Assembly: GCA_045596385.1 (NCBI GenBank)
Contig: JAZOCC010000024.1
Coordinates: 1 to 64,000, forward strand
DNA: 64,000 nt
Origin: SIG307 sp045596385
GTDB lineage: Bacteria; Bacillota; Clostridia; Lachnospirales; Lachnospiraceae
Reading direction: 5' to 3'
Positions 33,174 to 40,886 of the stretch are shown here, one piece after another (the stretch's first letter is position 1; the number at the start of each line of letters is the position of its first letter). The translations under genes were made by a program, and so were the position numbers. The notes beneath the pieces are model-generated. The model had not been told where the DNA came from. It was given only the letters and a program-made list of their open reading frames with translations, and searched no databases.

Positions 33174-33213
33174 AACTTGATAAATATTGGGAAAGAAGAT
33201 ATTATATCAAGTT
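33174..33213 (+). promoter_or_regulatory. Promoter with flanking 9-bp inverted repeat for the lipoprotein gene
   Basis: TTGATA at 33177, 17-nt spacer, TATTAT at 33200. AACTTGATA (33174-33182) and TATCAAGTT (33205-33213) form perfect arms that embrace both promoter elements, as expected for an operator bound by a dimer or by looped dimers. Confidence 0.6.
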
Positions 33214-33278
33214 GTGATGTGATTTGTGCGAGAGTTACAGTAAGAGACCAAAGTACATAAGGAGGAAATATAAAGAAC

Positions 33279-34742
33279 ATGAAGACAAAGAAATTACGGA
33301 TAATGTTGCTGGCTATGGCTATGATGTTTGCTGCGGTGGGCACATTCGCAGGTTGTAGTGCAAAGGACGACGGTAAGCAGGTGGAAGCGCCGGGGGATGA
33401 TACCGGAAAGAAAGAAGTGAAGAAGCCTCAGGCAACCCCAACTTTGGAACCGACCGCAACCCCGGAACCGACCCCGACTCCGGAAGCGCTTCCGACGGCG
33501 GAAGAGTTGTTTGCCGCAAACGAAGAGATGTTTGACGGTAATATGAAAATGACCATGAAGTTTGCGTATAAGGGTCAGACCGGGTACGGCGAAATGGCTA
33601 TGAGCATGGATGCGGTACAATCGACGTATGAGGACATTACCTATCAGCATAATAAGGCTATAATCAATATGCTGGGGATTTCCGAAAATATGGATACCGA
33701 AATCTATTATGTAGATGATAAGGATTCCGGAATGAGAACCGAGTACAGCTTTGACAGCGAAAAAGGTATGTGGACAAAGGCGGAATATGCACATGTTGAG
33801 TTGGATCCGGAAGAGGATTCCGAAAAATCTCCTCTTGAAGAAATGGAGAATGTGGAGATAACACAAGATGACGAGTTTTACTATCTGACCGGTGAATTGA
33901 GCAGTGTCGAGGTGTTCGGGGATACCGAATCTCTGGGTATGGACGGTCTGGAGATGGGAGCTACTTCCTGCAAGCTTAAGTTTGATAAAAAGACGAAGAA
34001 AATGGATTCTGCAGAGGTTGTAATAAAATTTGTTGCACCGGAGACAGAGGACGGCACTATGTCCGTAGATGACTTCGTGGTAACGGTAGAAGGTCTTACG
34101 GAGCCGATTATGATTCCGGAAGAGGCTTTGAATGCGGAGCTTGATACGGACATCGATATTGATTGGGATATTGTTGACGATTGGGAGGATGAGCTTAACC
34201 TTCCGGAGCCGGAAAAGTATACAGAGTCCGAGATGCCGGAGGGCTGGGGTGAATGGTACGATGAGTTTAATTGCAAGTCCGGTACTTTTATGATGTGGGA
34301 TGACGAAACCTACGAAAACATTCCGATTACTGTATGTGAGAGAGAAAATTGGTATTTCGATAATCAGTTTACCTATACATTGTACCTGGCGGTAAACGAC
34401 CCGGTAATCAGCGAGTATTCGCCGGCGTATGAGGTGACCTATGAGGATTCCGATACTTCCGCAGCTGAGCCGGAAAATGCGCCGGAAAGGCTTGTGGATG
34501 CAGATTTTAACGAGAAAACGACGATTGAGGATGTAGTTCCGATTGTATGCAACGGAAAGCAGTGTTACTATTTAGAAAATACAGCGTACGAGTATGTACG
34601 TTCCTTTATTGTTTTTCAGGATATCGGTCTGGATACTTATGTAAAAATATCGGTTATGACAAGTGATTTTGCAACAGAGCCGTTAGATATTATTCAGATG
34701 TTCCTGCTTGATATTACCCCGGATGAGGGAGAAACGATTTAA
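33279..34742 (+). CDS. Acidic surface lipoprotein of unknown function
   Basis: 487 residues, ATG at 33279 with AAGGAGG upstream. Lipoprotein signal ending TFAGC (Cys26). A Pro/Thr/Glu linker (about 45-72) resembles the stalk of the first gene in the window (TPEPTPTPE). An N-terminal beta domain of about 200 residues resembles the DUF6612/LppX-like class of membrane-associated beta-sandwiches in general form (KMTMKFAYKGQTGYGEMAMSMD). A second, very acidic domain follows after about 290 (DTDIDIDWDIVDDWEDELN). No catalytic motif is recognised. Confidence 0.75.
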   Translation: MKTKKLRIMLLAMAMMFAAVGTFAGCSAKDDGKQVEAPGDDTGKKEVKKPQATPTLEPTATPEPTPTPEALPTAEELFAANEEMFDGNMKMTMKFAYKGQTGYGEMAMSMDAVQSTYEDITYQHNKAIINMLGISENMDTEIYYVDDKDSGMRTEYSFDSEKGMWTKAEYAHVELDPEEDSEKSPLEEMENVEITQDDEFYYLTGELSSVEVFGDTESLGMDGLEMGATSCKLKFDKKTKKMDSAEVVIKFVAPETEDGTMSVDDFVVTVEGLTEPIMIPEEALNAELDTDIDIDWDIVDDWEDELNLPEPEKYTESEMPEGWGEWYDEFNCKSGTFMMWDDETYENIPITVCERENWYFDNQFTYTLYLAVNDPVISEYSPAYEVTYEDSDTSAAEPENAPERLVDADFNEKTTIEDVVPIVCNGKQCYYLENTAYEYVRSFIVFQDIGLDTYVKISVMTSDFATEPLDIIQMFLLDITPDEGETI

Positions 34743-34761
34743 GGAAATTATATATACAAAT

Positions 34762-34806
34762 AAAAGCGTGTAGGAACCGGAAGGGGAATGCACGCTTTTT
34801 GCTTTA
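34762..34806 (+). terminator. Terminator after the acidic lipoprotein gene
   Basis: AAAAGCGTG (34762-34770) pairs with CACGCTTTT (34791-34799), with an inner partial stem and a T-rich end. Confidence 0.75.
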
Positions 34807-35095
34807 TAGGAAACACCGTGTTGCGATAGTGTACTAAAGTCCATTCCCATAAAGCAAAAAACGCTCCGCTGTGGATGCACGCTCGCGCGATTGGAAGATG
34901 TCGCAAGCGACCGCGCTCGGCGCGAGAGTCCGCAAGAGGACTCTTTGTTCTTCCGGAGAAACATGTAGTGTATAGAAAAATATTCTGTTGGGATGATACT
35001 ACAGAGGAATGCATTGCAAGAAAACGAAGAAAATAGCAAGATTGTTATATACTAATAAAAATATTATTCTGTATAATAAAATTACTATATTTTGC
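34807..35095. other. GC-rich structured intergenic segment, possible dispersed repeat or RNA
   Basis: No gene is supported in this roughly 290-bp gap. It contains several nested inverted repeats: CTCGCGC/GCGCGAG (about 34879/34918), GTCGC-aa-GCGAC (about 34899), and AGAGTCC-gcaaga-GGACTCT (34925-34945) ahead of T-rich sequence. Open frames on the minus strand here look like composition artefacts and lack ribosome-binding sites. A TATAAT at 35072 is the likely -10 of the glucanase promoter, with no clear -35. Confidence 0.5.
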
Positions 35096-35112
35096 AGGAG
35101 GTGCTATTTTTT

Positions 35113-37266
35113 ATGGGGAAAAGAGCAAAAATGTGTAAAGCATTTATTGCGGGTTTACTTGCGATGACTATGGTGTTTTCCGCGCAGACAGGAAATACTC
35201 TGACAGCAGAGGCGGCACAATTTAGCGGAGAATCCTTCGGTGTCGGTTTCGCGGGAGAAGAGTATGCGACCATGCACAAAGCAGACGGCTGGTCCAACGG
35301 TGATATGTTTAACTGCACCTGGAGAGCCGACAATGTCTGGTTTGACGGTTATCTGAACCTGAAAATTGACAGAGATTATGCCACCGGCGGTTACAGCGGC
35401 GGTGAGTACCGTACCAACGATACCTTCGGCTACGGTATGTATGATGTCAGCATGAAGGCAATTAAAAACGATGGTGTGGTAACATCCTTCTTTACATATA
35501 CGGGCCCGTCCGACGGAACCGTATGGGATGAGATTGATATTGAAATCTTAGGCAAGGATACTACGAAGGTGCAATTTAATTATTACACCAACGGAGTGGG
35601 AAATCATGAGTATGTATATGATTTGGGCTTTGATGCGTCCCTGGGATTCCATCAGTACGGATTCCTTTGGCTGCCGGGCAGAATTACCTGGTATGTAGAC
35701 GGAAAAGAGGTATATACCGCAACGAATAATATTCCGACCACACCGGGCAAGATTATGATGAACGTATGGCCGGGCATCGGCGTAGACGAGTGGTTAAAGC
35801 CGTATAACGGAAGAACACCGTTGGTGGCACAGTATGACTGGATTAACTGGAAGCAGGTAGAGGGAGGTTCCTCTAATAATTCTTCCGGTAATAATAACAC
35901 AAACAATAATAATTGGAATAACAATACAAATAATAATACAGGAACATCCGGCGGCACCGTATTGGGTTCCAGCTTTACTATAGAAGCAGAGAACTATTCT
36001 TATATGGAAGGCGTGGAAAAGGCCGGCGGCTGTGTCGGCTACATTGATCCGGGTGATTGGATGAGTTATGATATCAATGTGGCAAATGCCGGTACGTACA
36101 GTGTGGAGTTCCGTTTGGCATCTGCTTTAGGCAGTTCCTTCCGTCTGGAAAAGGACTCCGGTACCGAAGTCCTTGCCAATGTAACCGTTCCGAACACAGG
36201 CGATTGGGGGGCCTATAGGAGCGTTTACGCAGATGTATATTTGACCGCAGGTAAGAATAATATCGCGATTGCGACGGATCAGGGTGCATTTAACATTGAT
36301 AAGATGGTGTTTACCGCAAAGAACGGAAGCAATACGAATAACAATACCGGAAGTAATACAAATAATAACAATTGGAATAATAACACAAATAATAACACAA
36401 ACAATAACCAGAATAACAACACGAACACCGGAACGACGGTGGGTTCCGATTTTACCGTCGAAGCGGAAAATTACACCAATATGAGCGGCGTGGAGAAGGC
36501 CGGCAACTGTGTGGCATATATTGATCCGGGCGATTGGATGAGCTATGATATCAATGTGGCAAATGCCGGTACGTACAGTGTGGAAATTCGTGTGGCTTCG
36601 GCAATGGGAAGTTCCTTCCGTTTGGAAAAGAATTCCGGTAAAGAGGTGCTTGCCGATGTAACCGTTCCGAATACGGGCGATTGGGGCGCTTATAAGAGTG
36701 TTTATGTTGATGTAAATCTGACCGCGGGTAAGAATACGATTGGGGTCGCAACCGACCGTGGCGGTTTTAACCTTGACAAGATGGTATTTACCGCAAAGAG
36801 CGGAAGCAATACCGGCAACAACAATACCTCCAATAATAACAATTGGAATAATAACACAAATAATAATACATCCGGTAACCAGAACACCAACACGAACTCC
36901 GGGACGACAGCTACTGCATTCACCGTTGAGGCTGAGAACTACAATTATATGAGCGGTGTGGAAAAGGCAGGAAACTGTGTGGCATACATTGATCCGGGTG
37001 ATTGGATGAGCTATGAAGTGGACGTACCGAGCACAGGTACCTATAGTGTGGAAATTCGTGTGGCTTCGGCAATGGGAAGCTCCTTCCGTTTGGAAAAAGA
37101 CTCCGGTAAAGAAGTGCTTGTAAACGTGACCGTGCCGAATACGGGGGATTGGAATGCATATAAGAGTGTTTATGTTGATGTGGCTTTGACCGCAGGCAAG
37201 AATACGATCGGAATTGCAACCGACCGAGGGGGCTTCAATATCGACAAAATGGTATTTACGAAGTAA
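35113..37266 (+). CDS. Secreted GH16 endo-beta-glucanase (lichenase type) with three CBM6 domains
   Basis: 717 residues, ATG at 35113 with AGGAGGTG 9 nt upstream. Signal peptide with probable cleavage after AEAA (about residue 35). The GH16 domain (about 36-250) has the catalytic DEIDIE with nucleophile Glu140, Asp142 and acid/base Glu144, as in beta-1,3-1,4-glucanases. Three CBM6 modules (about 288-403, 446-562, 603-717) repeat AENYxYMxGVEKAGxC, YIDPGDWMSY, VPNTGDW and NIDKMVF. They are joined by Asn/Thr/Trp-rich linkers (NNNNWNNNTNNN). Modules 2 and 3 are most alike. The enzyme would act outside the cell on cereal mixed-linkage glucan. Confidence 0.93.
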   Translation: MGKRAKMCKAFIAGLLAMTMVFSAQTGNTLTAEAAQFSGESFGVGFAGEEYATMHKADGWSNGDMFNCTWRADNVWFDGYLNLKIDRDYATGGYSGGEYRTNDTFGYGMYDVSMKAIKNDGVVTSFFTYTGPSDGTVWDEIDIEILGKDTTKVQFNYYTNGVGNHEYVYDLGFDASLGFHQYGFLWLPGRITWYVDGKEVYTATNNIPTTPGKIMMNVWPGIGVDEWLKPYNGRTPLVAQYDWINWKQVEGGSSNNSSGNNNTNNNNWNNNTNNNTGTSGGTVLGSSFTIEAENYSYMEGVEKAGGCVGYIDPGDWMSYDINVANAGTYSVEFRLASALGSSFRLEKDSGTEVLANVTVPNTGDWGAYRSVYADVYLTAGKNNIAIATDQGAFNIDKMVFTAKNGSNTNNNTGSNTNNNNWNNNTNNNTNNNQNNNTNTGTTVGSDFTVEAENYTNMSGVEKAGNCVAYIDPGDWMSYDINVANAGTYSVEIRVASAMGSSFRLEKNSGKEVLADVTVPNTGDWGAYKSVYVDVNLTAGKNTIGVATDRGGFNLDKMVFTAKSGSNTGNNNTSNNNNWNNNTNNNTSGNQNTNTNSGTTATAFTVEAENYNYMSGVEKAGNCVAYIDPGDWMSYEVDVPSTGTYSVEIRVASAMGSSFRLEKDSGKEVLVNVTVPNTGDWNAYKSVYVDVALTAGKNTIGIATDRGGFNIDKMVFTK

Positions 37267-37290
37267 TAACAAACTATATTGTCTTCCTTG

Positions 37291-37326
37291 AAAAGGGTGT
37301 GGGAATAACCACATCCTTTTTCTTTT
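37291..37326 (+). terminator. Terminator after the glucanase gene
   Basis: AAAAGGGTGTGG (37291-37302)/CCACATCCTTTT (37309-37320) with one G-T pair, then TCTTTT. Confidence 0.82.
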
Positions 37327-37337
37327 GTCGGGAGAAG

Positions 37338-37562
37338 AAGACGCATAATCTCCCGCATTTTCCGCATACTAACTCCACAACAATGATTTGGAAATCAAAT
37401 CATACAAAGAATGGTTACGGAGTTCCTATGGGAACTCCTTTGGAGAAAGGAGCAACAACAATGAAAGCAACGGGAATTGTGCGTCGTATCGATGACTTAG
37501 GCCGTGTGGTAGTACCGAAGGAAATCAGAAGAACCCTCCGCATCCGTGAGGGGGACCCGCTG
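37338..37562 (+). repeat. spoVT leader plus first 34 codons, copy 1
   Basis: GAAGACGCATAATCTCCCGC... through CTCCACAACA (37338-37382) is identical to copies 2 and 3. It is followed by a private leader of about 75 nt with two hairpins (ATGATTTG-gaaat-CAAATCAT near 37384; GGAGTTCC-tatg-GGAACTCC at 37419-37438), then the 34-codon AbrB-domain block ending ...GACCCGCTG. Confidence 0.92.
37343..37371 (+). promoter_or_regulatory. Sigma-G-type promoter, copy 1
   Basis: GCATA at 37343, 17-nt spacer, CATACTA at 37365, an exact fit to the Bacillus sigma-G pattern gHATR-N17-CATnHTA. The same element occurs at copies 2 and 3. Confidence 0.7.
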
Positions 37563-37694
37563 CTGACAACATTGTCAGAAAATGTCGATACATATGGAAA
37601 TAGGGAGAAAGAGAGTTGTTGCGAGAGATTGTTTATGTGGGGGATAGGGAGATTGGGGGAGAGAATAGGAATTTTAAGATGTAATTTGTTTTAA
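37461..37694 (+). CDS. Chimeric SpoVT-like protein 1: AbrB domain with alternative tail
   Basis: 77 residues, ATG at 37461 with AAAGGAG 8 nt upstream. Residues 1-34 are identical to SpoVT, i.e. the swapped-hairpin AbrB DNA-binding domain (MKATGIVRRIDDLGRVVVPK). Instead of the SpoVT linker and GAF domain the chain continues LTTLSENVDTYG, a charged stretch and LFMWGIGRLGERIGI. The tail is shared with the copy at 40552. Relative to that copy the first 34 codons differ at 10 codons, all synonymous. It could be a small DNA-binding protein or a modulator that forms mixed dimers with SpoVT; a non-functional remnant cannot be excluded. Confidence 0.6.
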   Translation: MKATGIVRRIDDLGRVVVPKEIRRTLRIREGDPLLTTLSENVDTYGNREKESCCERLFMWGIGRLGERIGILRCNLF

Positions 37695-37699
37695 TTTGG

Positions 37700-37815
37700 G
37701 TTTAATTCGATTTTAACTCGAAAATGTAAAATTTGACTCGACAAACGAGTTAAATTGAATTAAGTAGGAAAAACGCACGCAGAATGCACGGAAACGTACG
37801 CGTGCGTTTTTGTTT
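37700..37815 (+). terminator. Structured region and terminator after chimeric gene 1
   Basis: A long imperfect hairpin, TTTAACTCG (about 37711)/CGAGTTAAA (about 37745) with outer TTAATTC/GAATTAA, is followed by a perfect 12-bp terminator stem AAAAACGCACGC (37769-37780)/GCGTGCGTTTTT (37800-37811). Confidence 0.75.
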
Positions 37816-37853
37816 AGCGCAGAACGCATAGCGTATGTTTTCTCTAATTTTCG

Positions 37854-37882
37854 TTGCGGTTATTTTGGGGTTATGATATACT
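37854..37882 (+). promoter_or_regulatory. Promoter for the AlbA/Schlafen-type gene
   Basis: TTGCGG at 37854, 17-nt spacer, TATACT at 37877. Confidence 0.55.
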
Positions 37883-37945
37883 GAAAACAGAGGTTATTGG
37901 GAATAAACAAAATGGCGGAATGAAAGAAATAGGAGTTGACTTAAG

Positions 37946-39421
37946 ATGGATTTAAACAAAGTTGTGAAAGAGTTAATTGAATATCCGACAGAAGCAAATT
38001 GGTTTGAATTCAAAGAAAATTGGTATGAGCCAAACGGAATCGGGGAATATATTTCATCATTGTCCAATGCTGCAGCATTAGAAGGACAAGAGTACGGATA
38101 TCTTGTATGGGGAGTGAATAATGATACCCATGAAATAACCGGGACGAAATTTGATTATAGAGTCGATGTTAAAAATGAACCTTTGGAGCACTTCTTGGCG
38201 AGACAGATTATGCCGGATAACAATTTTTCGTTTCATGAGATTATCATGGAAGGGAAAAGAGTAGTTGTTATGGTAGTGCCGGCAGCATCCAAAATACCGA
38301 CCGGTTTTGATGGCAACAGATATCTGCGAATTGGGTCAAGCAAGGTGAATCTCAATAAGTATCCGGAAAGAGAATCCTATCTGTTTTATGTGCTGAGAGT
38401 AGGCTTGCCCACGATGTGCAATACAGAGTCTGAATATCAGGAACTGACGTTTGACAAACTATTTGTGTATTATGCGGCTAAGGGGGTTACGCTTAATAAA
38501 AGCAATTTTAAAAAGAATTTGGGCTTGCTGACGGAAGGTGGAAAGTACAATCTTTTGGCGCAGCTGATTTCGGATGACAGCCATATTCCGATTCGGTTTG
38601 CTATATTCAATGGTACGGATAAGGCTTCAACTATGTATTCCGTAAGGGAATTCGGAAATACCTGTTTGCTGTTTTCATTGGATAAGGTATTGGAGTACGG
38701 TGAAGTGTTGAATGTTCCGCAGGCAGACGAGCGCGGACGCAAGGTAGAGCGGAAGGAAGTGCTATTGTTTAACGAGGAAGCGTTTCGAGAGGCAATTATC
38801 AATGCGTTTGTGCACAATCAGTGGACGACGGGAAATGCGCCGATGATTACGGTATTCAGTGACCGGATTGAAATCTTGTCTCGTGGAACGATTCCGCCGG
38901 GGCAGACACTGGAAGGTTTCTTCGCGGGAGAATCTGTTCCGGTAAATCAAAGGCTTTCCGATATGTTTCTGCAGTTGCATATCAGTGAGCGAACCGGTCG
39001 GGGCGTTCCGAAAATTACAGAGATATACGGAAAGCAAACCTATGAATTCAGAGAGAATTCGATTGTGGTTTCGATACCGTTTACCAGAGTACAAGAGGGA
39101 GAAGTGACCCCAGATGAAGGTGAAATGACCTATGATGAGGTAAAAATGACCCATGATGGGGTAGAAATGACCTATGATAAGGTAAAAATGACCCATGATG
39201 GGGAAAAAGTGACCTATGATGAAAATAGAGACGAAGCAGAACGAATTTTGGATTTTTGTATAACGCCACGGACAATTCATGAAATTATGGAGTTGTTGGG
39301 GCATAAGGAACGGAAATCGACCAGAAGATACGTAAAACCGCTAGTGGAACAAGGGCGCTTGGCGATGACTCTGCCGGATAAGCCACATAGTAAGAATCAA
39401 AAGTATATTACGATAAGATAG
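37946..39421 (+). CDS. AlbA_2/Schlafen-type putative ATP-binding protein with tandem-repeat linker
   Basis: 491 residues, ATG at 37946 with TAGGAG upstream. The N-terminal AlbA_2 (Schlafen-like) domain (about 1-150) has EANWFEFKENW, ISSLSNAAAL and YLVWGVNNDTHEITG. A GHKL/HATPase-like middle part (about 280-370) has REAIINAFVHNQW and SERTGRGVPKI, as in RecG-like AAA_4 proteins. A repeated linker (about 386-427) follows, then a C-terminal winged-helix-like segment (about 430-490). Such proteins occur in defence islands and as regulators; the role is unproven. It lies between spoVT leader copies 1 and 2. Confidence 0.8.
   Translation: MDLNKVVKELIEYPTEANWFEFKENWYEPNGIGEYISSLSNAAALEGQEYGYLVWGVNNDTHEITGTKFDYRVDVKNEPLEHFLARQIMPDNNFSFHEIIMEGKRVVVMVVPAASKIPTGFDGNRYLRIGSSKVNLNKYPERESYLFYVLRVGLPTMCNTESEYQELTFDKLFVYYAAKGVTLNKSNFKKNLGLLTEGGKYNLLAQLISDDSHIPIRFAIFNGTDKASTMYSVREFGNTCLLFSLDKVLEYGEVLNVPQADERGRKVERKEVLLFNEEAFREAIINAFVHNQWTTGNAPMITVFSDRIEILSRGTIPPGQTLEGFFAGESVPVNQRLSDMFLQLHISERTGRGVPKITEIYGKQTYEFRENSIVVSIPFTRVQEGEVTPDEGEMTYDEVKMTHDGVEMTYDKVKMTHDGEKVTYDENRDEAERILDFCITPRTIHEIMELLGHKERKSTRRYVKPLVEQGRLAMTLPDKPHSKNQKYITIR
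39101..39226 (+). repeat. Six in-frame 21-bp repeats in the AlbA_2-type gene
   Basis: Units encode x[VM]T[YPH]D[EG][xx], alternating EMTYDEV and KMTHDGV, so there is also a 42-bp higher-order period. Unit number could vary without changing frame. Confidence 0.85.
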
Positions 39422-39450
39422 AAGGAACAGAAGACGATTAAGGAGCAAAA

Positions 39451-40011
39451 ATGATTTTACGAGAATTAACGGAAAGAGAAAAAGCAGAGTTGGCAAGAAT
39501 AAAGGTGTCCGGTGAGGATGTAGGGTACCAAGTATTGCTGGGGCTAATAGCAATTGATTTAATGGGAGATGCCGCCTATAATCACCCATTAACGGAAGAA
39601 GAGTTTCGTGAATGTGTGGTAGACACAGATGGCTATAAAAAAACAGATCCGTGGATTTTTCCGCCGGTGGTTGATACATGGGTGACAAAGATAGCCGGAT
39701 ATGAGGGAGAGAGTTTAAATAGGAAGACGAGAGACGAGTTGTCATCTTTGACGTTTGCATTAACGGATACCGTGTGTGGATTGTATATCACTATGTATGG
39801 GAAAAGGTACAAGGAAATGGTGGCATACTACAAGGAACAGGATGCGTTGTTTATGGCTGAATCCGGAATGTCCATAGAAAATTCACCGGAATATGCGTAT
39901 CGTTTTATTATGGCTTGTTTGGATTATATGGGATATAAGAGAGAGGCGAGTCAGAGTGAAAAGACCGTGGACGTAAGTGGGATTTTTTATGGTGGATTCG
40001 TGGAGTTGTAG
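39451..40011 (+). CDS. Hypothetical protein
   Basis: 186 residues, ATG at 39451 with TAAGGAGC upstream, 29 nt after the AlbA_2-type gene. Soluble, mostly helical, acidic. Notable segments are ELTEREKAELARIKVSGEDVG, NHPLTEEEFRECV and a C-terminal FIMACLDYMGYKREA. No signal, no membrane segment, no family recognised. It may be co-transcribed with the AlbA_2-type gene as cargo of the inter-copy segment. Confidence 0.65.
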   Translation: MILRELTEREKAELARIKVSGEDVGYQVLLGLIAIDLMGDAAYNHPLTEEEFRECVVDTDGYKKTDPWIFPPVVDTWVTKIAGYEGESLNRKTRDELSSLTFALTDTVCGLYITMYGKRYKEMVAYYKEQDALFMAESGMSIENSPEYAYRFIMACLDYMGYKREASQSEKTVDVSGIFYGGFVEL

Positions 40012-40055
40012 AGGAATTATGTGCATTGAGATAATATGAGATGATGGAGGAAATG

Positions 40056-40487
40056 ATGTATTCGTTTTCTGCGCAAAAGGATGAAACGGAATTGTTCGGA
40101 AGCAGTCAGATTGAAAATTTAGTACTATTCTCCGAATATAACGAGGTACAAATACAAGGCAGAATGAAAGCCTTGTTTGGAGAGCCGTTGTACGAAACCG
40201 AAAATTATGAAGATGCCTATACTTATGTGATTCGGGCAACGGATTCCGAGGGAGCACACATATGTTTTACGGTATATCAGGGCGGAAGTGGCTCGGCCAT
40301 TGGGGCAAAAAGCAACAGTAAGCAACTACAGGATGCTTTGAGAGATTTCAAACAGTTGCTAAAAGATACCGCTCCGGCTGATTTCTTATATGAAGGCGTC
40401 TATATGGATGCCTATGTAAAAATAAAGCAGGGGATACAAAACGGTATTCCTTTCTTTGAAGAAACAGAAATAGAGGAAGACGCATAA
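40056..40487 (+). CDS. Hypothetical protein ending inside the repeated leader
   Basis: 143 residues. Several ATGs follow one another; 40056 has ATGGAGG 5 nt upstream and is preferred over 40041. The protein is alpha/beta (IENLVLFSEYNEVQIQGRMKALFG, AYTYVIRATDSEGAHICFTVYQGGSGSAIG). That pattern recalls polymorphic-toxin immunity-like proteins, but no family is assigned. Its last codons (GAAGACGCATAA) lie within the spoVT leader copy 2, so the recombined sequence supplied or preserved its stop. Confidence 0.65.
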   Translation: MYSFSAQKDETELFGSSQIENLVLFSEYNEVQIQGRMKALFGEPLYETENYEDAYTYVIRATDSEGAHICFTVYQGGSGSAIGAKSNSKQLQDALRDFKQLLKDTAPADFLYEGVYMDAYVKIKQGIQNGIPFFEETEIEEDA

Positions 40488-40653
40488 TCTCCCGCATTTT
40501 CCGCATACTAACTCCACAACAAAGTTATGGAAATAACCGAAAGGAGTCAGTATGAAAGCAACAGGTATCGTAAGAAGAATAGATGACTTAGGCCGTGTGG
40601 TAGTACCGAAGGAAATCAGAAGAACTCTTCGCATCCGTGAGGGAGACCCGCTG
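40477..40653 (+). repeat. spoVT leader plus first 34 codons, copy 2
   Basis: GAAGACGCATAATC... to GTCAGTATG (40477-40554) matches copy 3 exactly from ACGCATAATC onward; the coding block ends at GACCCGCTG (40653). Confidence 0.92.
40482..40510 (+). promoter_or_regulatory. Sigma-G-type promoter, copy 2
   Basis: GCATA at 40482, 17-nt spacer, CATACTA at 40504. The GTTAT-ggaa-ATAAC hairpin downstream is shared with copy 3. Confidence 0.7.
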
Positions 40654-40770
40654 CTGACAACATTGTCAGAAAATGTCGATACATACGGGAAAAGGGAGAA
40701 AGAGCGGCATTGTAGGAGTTTGTTTATGTGGGGGATAGGGAAGCTGGCGGAACGAATGGGAATCAAATAA
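40552..40770 (+). CDS. Chimeric SpoVT-like protein 2: AbrB domain with alternative tail
   Basis: 72 residues, ATG at 40552 with AAAGGAG upstream. Residues 1-34 equal those of SpoVT; 7 codons differ from the full-length gene, all silently. The tail reads LTTLSENVDTYGKREKERHCRSLFMWGIGKLAERMGIK. Against chimeric protein 1 the 37 comparable tail codons show no stop or indel, with about 7 silent and 8 replacement differences. It is under the same kind of sigma-G promoter, so both would be made in the forespore, where SpoVT acts in Bacillus. Confidence 0.6.
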   Translation: MKATGIVRRIDDLGRVVVPKEIRRTLRIREGDPLLTTLSENVDTYGKREKERHCRSLFMWGIGKLAERMGIK

Positions 40771-40783
40771 TGGCAAATAGAAA

Positions 40784-40850
40784 GAGCCGGAAGTGTTTGC
40801 TTCCGGCTCCAGACCGCCCACAGTATTGCGCCGCGGTGCGGCTCGTGGGA
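40784..40850 (+). terminator. Hairpin pair after chimeric gene 2
   Basis: A perfect 10-bp stem GAGCCGGAAG (40784-40793)/CTTCCGGCTC (40800-40809) without a clear T run is followed by a nested CCCAC/GTGGG and CCGC/GCGG hairpin (about 40816-40850). Confidence 0.5.
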
Positions 40851-40886
40851 GATGTTCTAATAGTATATGCAGATATTTCTTGGTTA

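Noticed and set aside
34683..35039. Minus-strand open frames in the structured gap before the glucanase
   Set aside because: No ribosome-binding site, odd composition (Arg/Ser/Cys-rich), and they coincide with GC-rich hairpins; better explained as a noncoding repeat.
36127..37314. Long 395-codon minus-strand frame antisense to the glucanase
   Set aside because: It is an antisense frame of the repeated CBM6/Asn-rich coding sequence; the plus-strand protein has a clear signal peptide and domains.
40127..40487. CRISPR or transposon terminal repeat as explanation of the repeated ACGCATAATCTCCC block
   Set aside because: Only three copies, spacing of kilobases, each followed by a start codon and 34 spoVT codons; it is a duplicated promoter and gene start.
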